Shown here in pieces: positions 58,344 through 64,000 of a stretch of DNA of 64,000 nucleotides. The stretch is from Pseudomonas sp. PDM15 (GTDB taxonomy: Bacteria > Pseudomonadota > Gammaproteobacteria > Pseudomonadales > Pseudomonadaceae): assembly GCF_014851565.1 (NCBI RefSeq), contig NZ_JACVAA010000002.1:434001-498000 (forward strand), written 5' to 3'. Positions within the stretch are counted from its first letter, which is position 1, and every line of letters starts with the position of its first letter. The notes beneath the pieces were generated by a model. The model was not told the DNA's origin, made no database searches, and saw only the letters and a list, made by a program, of their open reading frames with translations. A program made the position numbers and the translations under genes.

Positions 58344-59156
58344 TCAGGGCAGGCGTTGCAGGTCGCGCTGAGCCAGCTGGGCCGCCGAAGAGCCGGGGTA
58401 CTGGGCGATCAGCTGCTGCAGGATGCCCTTGGCGCGGTCGGTGTTACCCATGCGCTGCTCGACATCGGCCAGCTTGAACAGCGAATCCGGCACCTTGGCG
58501 TGGGTCGGGTAATTGGCCGCGACCAGAGCGAAGGCCTTGCCGGCTTCCTGCAGGTTTCGATTGGTCAGATTGATCTCGCCCAGCCAGTACTGGGCGTTGC
58601 CGGCGTACTGACTCTGTGGGTACTTGCGCAGGAAGGCATTGAAGGCCTGAGCGGCCCTGTCGAAATCCTTGGCCTTGATCAGGTCGAAGGCAGCGTCGTA
58701 ATACAGCTTTTCCTTCGCCGGGTCGGCCGGCTCGTTGCTGGCCGCCGGAGCCTGCTGGGCAGGAGCGGCGGGGTTGCCGGTGGCGTTGATCGCGCCATCG
58801 GCCGGGGGATTCTGTGCGGGCGCTTGCGCACCGGCGGCACCGCCTTGCAGGCGGCTGTCGATGTCCTGATAACGGGCATCGCCTTCTTGCTTGAGACGCT
58901 GGATCTCGTTCTGTTGCTCTTCGAGCATGCCACGCAGTTGGGCTATCTCGTCCTGCATCTGCTGCAGCTGCATGAACAGCTGGCCCTGCGCCGTGGCCGG
59001 GGCTTGCGCCCCGCCCCCGGCATAGGCGCCACTCGTACCATAACCCACCGGCGGATAGCTGCTACCGGAGCTGCCATCCACCACGGGAACCTCGGCCATG
59101 GCCGCGAGCGGCAGGGCGAGCACCAGAGAGGTCAGGATACGAGGGCACTTACGCAT
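58344..59156 (-). CDS. cpoB: Cell division coordinator CpoB (YbgF)
   Basis: 270 residues, periplasmic. Signal peptide (LTSLVLALPLAAMAEVP), then a trimeric coiled coil (about 55-95, LFMQLQQMQDEIAQLRGMLEEQQNEIQRL), a Pro/Ala-rich linker and C-terminal TPRs (about 150-270, AAFDLIKAKDFDRAAQAFNAFL). Links Tol-Pal constriction with peptidoglycan synthesis by PBP1B. Follows pal by six bases. Confidence 0.95.
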   Translation of the reverse strand: MRKCPRILTSLVLALPLAAMAEVPVVDGSSGSSYPPVGYGTSGAYAGGGAQAPATAQGQLFMQLQQMQDEIAQLRGMLEEQQNEIQRLKQEGDARYQDIDSRLQGGAAGAQAPAQNPPADGAINATGNPAAPAQQAPAASNEPADPAKEKLYYDAAFDLIKAKDFDRAAQAFNAFLRKYPQSQYAGNAQYWLGEINLTNRNLQEAGKAFALVAANYPTHAKVPDSLFKLADVEQRMGNTDRAKGILQQLIAQYPGSSAAQLAQRDLQRLP

Positions 59157-59162
59157 GGCGAA

Positions 59163-59660
59163 TTACTTGCGCAGTTCGACGCGGCGGTTCTGAGCCCAGG
59201 AGGACTCGTCGCTGCCGGTAGCAACCGGACGCTCTTCACCGTAGGAAACCAGTTCCAGCTGAGCCGGGGAAACGCCCTGCAGTACCAGGTAGCGCTGAAC
59301 GGCCTTGGAACGACGCTCGCCCAGAGCCATGTTGTACTCGCGGGTACCGCGCTCGTCGGTGTGGCCTTCCAGAACGACGCGAGCGCCGTTGCCTTTCAGG
59401 TCCTTGGCGTGTACGTCCAGAGCGCGCATGGCTTCCGGCTTCAGGTCGGAGCTGTCGTACTCGAAGTAGAAGGTGGTGATGGCGCGCAGAGCGGCTTCTT
59501 CGCTCAGAGCACCGTCAACGCCGCTGCCGTTGGCGTTGTAGCCAGCGTTCGGGTCAACAGCGCCTTCGCCGGAAGCGTCGCCGCCTTTGGACGAGCAACC
59601 AACAGCCACGGCCAGAGCCAGGCTCAGAGCGGCAAATTTGCCAAATTTCAGCATTTCCAT
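59163..59660 (-). CDS. pal: Peptidoglycan-associated lipoprotein Pal (OprL)
   Basis: 165 residues. Lipobox AVGC (mature Cys then SSKGGDASG), then an OmpA-like domain with [20 protein letters not shown] and [23 protein letters not shown], whose Asp and Arg bind diaminopimelate. The protein is called OprL in P. aeruginosa. Binds TolB and TolA at the septum. About 55 bases separate it from tolB. Confidence 0.97.
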   Translation of the reverse strand: MEMLKFGKFAALSLALAVAVGCSSKGGDASGEGAVDPNAGYNANGSGVDGALSEEAALRAITTFYFEYDSSDLKPEAMRALDVHAKDLKGNGARVVLEGHTDERGTREYNMALGERRSKAVQRYLVLQGVSPAQLELVSYGEERPVATGSDESSWAQNRRVELRK

Positions 59661-59715
59661 GGTGTAGCTCCTAATGATTTCTAGGTGTGTTTACAGCAGA
59701 AAGTGTTTTACCGCA

Positions 59716-61014
59716 TCAGTTCAGGAAAGGAGACCAGGACGGTTCCCGGACATCACCTTGAGCGGTGGGAATCGGGAGCCTGACACGCCCGTTGGTGGAC
59801 ACGAGCATCAGCACTCCCCGGCCCTGCTGGCGGGTGGCGTAGATTAGCATGGTGCCATTGGGCGCAACAGTGGGCGAGTCGTCCAGGCTGGTCTCGGAGA
59901 GAATGCGCAGGCGGCTGGTCACCAGGTCCTGGGCGGCCACCTTGAAGTTGGTGAAACCGTCCTGGCGATGGATCATCACCAGGGTCTTCTCGTCAGCCGA
60001 CAGCTTCGGGTTGGCGTTGTAGTTTCCAGTGAAGGTCACACGCTGAGCAGCGCCACCGTGGATGCTCTGCTTGTAGATCTGCGGCTTGCCGGCGCGGTCG
60101 CTGGTGAAGTACAGGGTCTGCCCGTCCTTGCCCCAGAACGGCTCGGTCTCGATCGAGCCGGAATTGGTCACGCGCTGGATATTGCGCGAGCCCAGGTCCA
60201 TCACATAGATCTCCGGGTTGCCGTCCTTGGACAGCACGAAGGCCAGGCGATTGCCATCCGGCGAGAAGGCCGGGGCGCCATTGAGGCCTTCGAAGTTGGT
60301 GAGCTGCTCGCGGCGGCCGGTGTCGATGTGCTGCAGGAAGATGCGCGGACGACGCTGCTCGAACGACACATAGGCGATGCGGCGGCCGTCCGGTGCATAA
60401 CGCGGCGACAGGATCGGCTCACGCGACTGCAGCAGGGTCACGCCACGGGCGCCGTCGTAGTCGGAGCGCTGCAGGGTGTAACGGGTGTTGTTCACGCCGA
60501 AACGCTCGGCGGTGACGTAGAGCATCTTGGTGGAGAACGCGCCCTTGATCCCGGTGAGCTTCTCGAAGGCCTGATCGGCGACATGGTGCGCCATGTCGCG
60601 CAGCTGGTCCGGAGTACCGCCAACGGTGCCGGCCACCACCTGCTGCTGGGTCGCCACGTTGAACAGGGCGAACTGCACCTGCAGGCGACCGCCGTTCGGC
60701 ACGATGCTGCCGACCATCACGTACTGGGCACCCAGGGCCTGCCAGTCGCGGTAGATGATCTCGGCCGCCGAGGTCGGCAGGCTGATCATGTTCTGCCGCG
60801 GGATCGGCTCGTACATGCCACTGTTGCGCAGGTCGTTGCCGATGACGGTGGACATGTCCTCGGGCAGCACGGTGCCGCCCTGCCAGCCGAAGGGCACCAC
60901 GGCGATGGGGATGGCACGGTCGCTACCACTGGTTACTACCAATGGGTCCGCTGCCTGCACGCTGCCAACCAGCAACGCCAGACCCAGCAGGGCGATACGA
61001 ATCAAGGTATTCAC
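59716..61014 (-). CDS. tolB: Tol-Pal system beta-propeller protein TolB
   Basis: 432 residues. Signal peptide ([21 protein letters not shown]), N-terminal alpha/beta domain (about 25-170) and six-bladed beta-propeller built of repeats such as [45 protein letters not shown] and [21 protein letters not shown]. Periplasmic partner of Pal. ATG overlaps the tolA stop by four bases. Confidence 0.97.
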   Translation of the reverse strand: MNTLIRIALLGLALLVGSVQAADPLVVTSGSDRAIPIAVVPFGWQGGTVLPEDMSTVIGNDLRNSGMYEPIPRQNMISLPTSAAEIIYRDWQALGAQYVMVGSIVPNGGRLQVQFALFNVATQQQVVAGTVGGTPDQLRDMAHHVADQAFEKLTGIKGAFSTKMLYVTAERFGVNNTRYTLQRSDYDGARGVTLLQSREPILSPRYAPDGRRIAYVSFEQRRPRIFLQHIDTGRREQLTNFEGLNGAPAFSPDGNRLAFVLSKDGNPEIYVMDLGSRNIQRVTNSGSIETEPFWGKDGQTLYFTSDRAGKPQIYKQSIHGGAAQRVTFTGNYNANPKLSADEKTLVMIHRQDGFTNFKVAAQDLVTSRLRILSETSLDDSPTVAPNGTMLIYATRQQGRGVLMLVSTNGRVRLPIPTAQGDVREPSWSPFLN

Positions 61015-61970
61015 AGAGACAAATCCTCCGGTTTGAAAATCATCCGCCGCTGACGGTACATGGCGTTAAAGGTTGCACTATCCAGCTGTTGCATCTCGGG
61101 AATACGAACAACGTTCTTGACTGCAGCCACAGCAGAACTGTCGAAAGGCGCGTCGCCACTGGAACGGGTGACAGAAGCATTGACGATAGTGCCATCGGGC
61201 AGCATCTGAATCAGAACCTCGACACTCATGCCGTTGCGCGCCGACGGTGGACGCTGCCACTGCTCGCTGACCAGCTTGATGATCAGGTCGTCGAGACTGC
61301 CGGCAACCTCATCACCCACTTCGTCCGCCATCGCTCGCTGACGCTCGGTGGTATCACCCAGCAACTCAGCAAGCGCCTGGGCCTTCTTGTCGTCAACGGC
61401 CTTGCGCGCAGCTTCCTGGGCTTTTTTCTTCTTAGCAGCCTCGGCAGCCGCCTTTTTCTTCTTGGCGTCTTCGGCAGCTTTCTTCTTCGCCTGCTCGGCG
61501 GCCTTCTTACGAGCCTCCTCGGCAGCAGCTTTTTTCTTCTCTTCTTCGGACTTCTTCTTGGCGATATCTGCCTGCTTCTTCTGCTCGGCCTTCTTCGCTT
61601 CTTCAGCCTTTTTGGCCTCGGTCTGCTTCTTCGCCTCAGCCTGTTTGGCCGCCTCGACTTTCTTTTGTTCCGCCGCTTCCTGCTTCTGCTGCTCTTCCTT
61701 CTTGGTCTCCAGCTGCTCCACTTCGTACTGGCGGGCCTTGGTCTTCTCAGCCTCACCAGCAATCTTCTGAGTGGTCTGAGTAGTGGCAGGACTCTTCGAA
61801 TTAAGCCGGTACAACGTTGCCTCGACAATAGGTCGAGCCGGCGGCAACTCAGGGGCAAAGTGGAAGCTGACAAACAGCATGGCGAACATCAGGGCGTGCA
61901 GAGCCACGGCCCAGACGGTCGGCCAGAAGTAACTTTCCGATGAGGAGCGAACGCTCTGCTGCTGCATCAA
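61011..61970 (-). CDS. tolA: Tol-Pal system protein TolA
   Basis: 319 residues. One N-terminal transmembrane helix ([19 protein letters not shown]), a long charged Ala/Lys/Glu-rich helix (about 70-195, with repeats such as [16 protein letters not shown]) and the C-terminal TolA-III domain (about 215-319, [24 protein letters not shown]). Bridges the inner membrane to TolB/Pal. ATG overlaps tolR by four bases. Confidence 0.96.
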   Translation of the reverse strand: MMQQQSVRSSSESYFWPTVWAVALHALMFAMLFVSFHFAPELPPARPIVEATLYRLNSKSPATTQTTQKIAGEAEKTKARQYEVEQLETKKEEQQKQEAAEQKKVEAAKQAEAKKQTEAKKAEEAKKAEQKKQADIAKKKSEEEKKKAAAEEARKKAAEQAKKKAAEDAKKKKAAAEAAKKKKAQEAARKAVDDKKAQALAELLGDTTERQRAMADEVGDEVAGSLDDLIIKLVSEQWQRPPSARNGMSVEVLIQMLPDGTIVNASVTRSSGDAPFDSSAVAAVKNVVRIPEMQQLDSATFNAMYRQRRMIFKPEDLSL

Positions 61971-62425
61971 GGTGCCTCGGTGATCAGCCCGACGTTGCCA
62001 ACGCCGGCCTCTTGCAGACCGCCCATCACGGCCATCACCGAGCCATAGTCGACCGCCTTGTCGCCACGCACGAAGACCTGGACCTTCTTACCCTGGCCGG
62101 CGTTCTGGCTCATGATCGCGGTCACCGTCTGCACCAGGGCCGGCAACGCGGTAGCGGTTTCGCTGGCCTTGCTCTGGTCCGGATCGACCTCGTCGCCCAT
62201 GTTCCAGTAGTAGGTCTTGTCGGCCTTGATCGAGATGGTCAGCACGCGGGAGTTATTGTCCTGCGGCAGCACCTCGCTGGAGACCTTGGGCAGGTCGACC
62301 TTGACGCCCTGGTTGAGCATCGGCGCGGTCACCATGAAGATCACCAGCAGCACCAGCATCACGTCGATATATGGCACGACGTTCATCTCGGCGACCGGCT
62401 TGCGTCTGTTGCGAATTCTGGCCAT
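61967..62425 (-). CDS. tolR: Tol-Pal system protein TolR
   Basis: 152 residues of the ExbD/TolR family. Single transmembrane helix with the essential Asp in MNVVPYIDVMLVLLVIFMVTAP. Periplasmic domain ends [11 protein letters not shown]. Forms the proton-driven motor with TolQ. Start MARIRNRRKP at 62425, ten bases after tolQ; the longer frame is out of place. Confidence 0.97.
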   Translation of the reverse strand: MARIRNRRKPVAEMNVVPYIDVMLVLLVIFMVTAPMLNQGVKVDLPKVSSEVLPQDNNSRVLTISIKADKTYYWNMGDEVDPDQSKASETATALPALVQTVTAIMSQNAGQGKKVQVFVRGDKAVDYGSVMAVMGGLQEAGVGNVGLITEAP

Positions 62426-62435
62426 GGGCTGAGCC

Positions 62436-63137
62436 TCAGTCCTCGCTGGTGTGCACTTTGCGGTGCAGGATCGCCTGGAACTCGTCGGCAAAGGTGTAGT
62501 AACGGCTGATCAGGCGATCGCCTTGCGCCGAGAAGCGGTTGTAGGCGATGACCGCGGGGATCGCAGCGAACAGACCGATAGCCGTAGCAATCAGCGCCTC
62601 GGCGATGCCCGGTGCCACGGTGGCCAGGGTGGCCTGCTGCACCTGAGCCAGGCCGCGGAAGGAGTTCATGATGCCCCACACGGTACCGAACAGACCGATA
62701 TAGGGGCTGGTGGAGCCGACGGTGGCGAGGAACGGCAGGCTGGTTTCCAGCTTCTCTTCCTCACGCGAAATAGCAACGCGCATGGCACGAGCCACGCCGT
62801 CCATCACCGCGTCCGGATCGACGCCAGACTGCTGGCGCAGGCGGGAAAACTCCTTGAAGCCGGCGCGGAAGATCTGCTCGACGCCGCAATCCGGGTCCGG
62901 ATTGCTGCCGGCCTGGCGATACAGCTTGGACAGGTCGATGCCGGACCAGAAGCGTTCCTCGAACACTTCCAGCGACTTCTTCGCCGCTCGCAGCATGGTG
63001 CTGCGCTGGAAGATCATGATCCAAGACACCACCGAGGCGGCCACCAGGGTCAGCATGACCAGCTGCACCACGAAACTGGCGTTGCTGATCAGGCTCCACA
63101 TCGACATATGGTCAACGGCGTTGGCTGTTGCTTCCAC
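62436..63137 (-). CDS. tolQ: Tol-Pal system protein TolQ
   Basis: 233-residue MotA/ExbB-family stator with three transmembrane helices. NASFVVQLVMLTLVAASVVSWIMIF is the first; GSTSPYIGLFGTVWGIMNSF and GIAEALIATAIGLFAAIPAVIAYN the others. Start is GTG at 63137 (VEATANAVDHMSMWS) with AGGAGAG seven bases upstream; the ATG at 63203 lies inside ybgC. Confidence 0.95.
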   Translation of the reverse strand: MEATANAVDHMSMWSLISNASFVVQLVMLTLVAASVVSWIMIFQRSTMLRAAKKSLEVFEERFWSGIDLSKLYRQAGSNPDPDCGVEQIFRAGFKEFSRLRQQSGVDPDAVMDGVARAMRVAISREEEKLETSLPFLATVGSTSPYIGLFGTVWGIMNSFRGLAQVQQATLATVAPGIAEALIATAIGLFAAIPAVIAYNRFSAQGDRLISRYYTFADEFQAILHRKVHTSED

Positions 63138-63138
63138 G

Positions 63139-63582
63139 CTACTCTCCTGCTGTGACTTGACCCATGCCGGCGAAGGCTGCGCGCAGCGCTTCGGGAATGG
63201 CACGGGGCTTCAAATTGTCGGTGCGCACACAGGCCACCACGAACTGCCCCTCGCAGAGCAGTGCCTCATCCGTTGCCCGCCGTACCTGTTGACGAAAGCG
63301 CAGGCTGGCACGGTTTAACTCGATTACCTCGGCAGTGATAAAAAGTTCGTCATCCAGCTTGGCAGGCGCGTGATAGCGCGCCTCGGCGGAATGCACGACG
63401 AACAACAGGTTCTCGCCAGCGAGCTGCGACTGGGCAAAACCCAGACTGCGCAGGCACTCGGTACGAGCCCGCTCCATAAACTTGAGGTAATTGACGTAGT
63501 AGACGATGCCGCCGGCGTCGGTGTCCTCGTAATACACCCGACACTTGAGGGCAAAAGGCTGGGCCTCGTTTTGCGCGCGCAT
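63139..63582 (-). CDS. ybgC: Acyl-CoA thioesterase YbgC
   Basis: 147-residue hot-dog fold thioesterase. The catalytic Asp22 lies in [26 protein letters not shown]. Acts on short- or medium-chain acyl-CoA; often first gene of the tol-pal cluster and linked to phospholipid synthesis at the membrane. One base separates its stop codon from the tolQ GTG. Confidence 0.95.
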   Translation of the reverse strand: MRAQNEAQPFALKCRVYYEDTDAGGIVYYVNYLKFMERARTECLRSLGFAQSQLAGENLLFVVHSAEARYHAPAKLDDELFITAEVIELNRASLRFRQQVRRATDEALLCEGQFVVACVRTDNLKPRAIPEALRAAFAGMGQVTAGE

Positions 63583-63635
63583 ACTCTAGTGTTTACTCCT
63601 GGCGTTGCCAATCCGGGCAAGCCCTTGTTTTGCAA

Positions 63636-64000
63636 CTATTCGTCGCTGCCGGTGAAAAGGTCGGCAGTGGGTGGTTCGGACAGGCGCTTGGGCAGATTGA
63701 GCCCGAAATGCAGATAGGCATGTCGGGTCACCACCCTACCCCGTGGGGTACGCATGATATAGCCCTGCTGGATCAGGTACGGCTCGAGCACGTCCTCGAT
63801 GGTGCCGCGCTCCTCGCCAATGGCGGCAGCCAGATTGTCGATACCGACCGGGCCGCCGTCGAACTTGTCGATCATCGCCAGCAGTAGACGTCGGTCCTGG
63901 TGGTCGAAGCCACGCTCATCGACATCCAGCATGTTCAGCGCCTGGTCGGCGATGCCACGACTGATCTGACCACCGGCACGCACCTCGGCGAAGTCGCGCA
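63636..64000 (-). CDS. ruvB: Holliday junction branch migration helicase RuvB (partial)
   Basis: Only the last about 120 residues are in the window; the 5' part runs past base 64000. The visible sequence [62 protein letters not shown] is the small lid plus C-terminal winged-helix domain of RuvB. It ends [10 protein letters not shown]. Precedes ybgC as in P. aeruginosa PA0967-PA0968. Confidence 0.96.
   Translation of the reverse strand, partial: RDFAEVRAGGQISRGIADQALNMLDVDERGFDHQDRRLLLAMIDKFDGGPVGIDNLAAAIGEERGTIEDVLEPYLIQQGYIMRTPRGRVVTRHAYLHFGLNLPKRLSEPPTADLFTGSDE

Overview
The window is GC-rich chromosomal DNA from a gammaproteobacterium. Gene content and order point to Pseudomonas in the broad sense: htrB/lpxL–minCDE–rluA–apeB; apeB–GntR regulator–ABC operon–quinone reductase–algO(prc)–EAL/CBS protein–FKBP–rdgC; AraC–GNAT–SSS hybrid kinase; purC–bamC–dapA–gcvR–bcp–PA1006-like–bepA–nadA; tRNA-Lys–queC–queE–cpoB–pal–tolBARQ–ybgC–ruvB. 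These blocks are recalled from P. aeruginosa but joined differently, so this is a related species and not PAO1 itself. I see no phage, insertion sequence, CRISPR array or rRNA. It reads as core chromosome with a few small accessory loci.

Layout. 1-5.0 kb: bacterioferritin bfrB, an RBBP9-type hydrolase, two small membrane proteins, a DUF4349 lipoprotein, and the acetate permease pair yjcH-actP. 5.0-12.8 kb: an MHYT-GGDEF-EAL cyclic-di-GMP protein, DUF2061, a GH17-like envelope protein, small envelope proteins, and an alpha/beta hydrolase overlapping mlaA. 12.9-20.2 kb: pirin, patatin, lpxL, minCDE, rluA and apeB. 20.2-26.5 kb: a HutC-type GntR regulator next to a six-gene operon (binding protein, AP-superfamily phosphodiesterase/phosphatase, two permeases, ATPase, HAD phosphatase). 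It looks like an import-and-hydrolyse system for an organophosphate or phosphonate. 26.5-35.9 kb: quinone reductase, Prc/AlgO, EAL-CBS-GGDDF protein, Sel1 protein, a small Xre cassette, a YkvA-like protein, FKBP lipoprotein, tRNA-Asp, tRNA-Val and rdgC. 36-41.1 kb: sugE/gdx behind a guanidine-II riboswitch, an MFS-PlsC fusion, azlCD, AraC and GNAT. 41.3-49.3 kb: an SSS-PAS-kinase-REC protein (MxtR/CrbS type), a second pirin, rmuC, a Sel1 protein, a RES-Xre toxin-antitoxin pair and tRNA-Ser. 49.4-64 kb: housekeeping genes (purC, bamC, dapA, gcvR, bcp, tusA-like, bepA, nadA, tRNA-Lys, queC, queE, the Tol-Pal operon, ybgC, and ruvB cut by the window end).

Genes likely to work together: (i) the SSS hybrid kinase and yjcH-actP, because in other proteobacteria this kinase type controls acetate uptake; (ii) the operon at 21.2-26.5 kb, with three TGGTCTAGACCA-like sites around the regulator and operon starts; (iii) Tol-Pal with CpoB and YbgC; (iv) BamC, MlaA and BepA as envelope quality genes; (v) RES and Xre under one palindromic operator.

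Most interesting observations: the guanidine-II riboswitch before sugE; the uncharacterised ABC/two-phosphatase operon with candidate operators; a roughly 110-bp DnaA-box/hairpin element present twice with the same internal spacing (33.45 and 47.65 kb); a purC of the long, non-Pseudomonas type in the usual purC position; and an MlaA without a lipobox cysteine. All calls come from reading the sequence and from remembered family knowledge; no database search was run.
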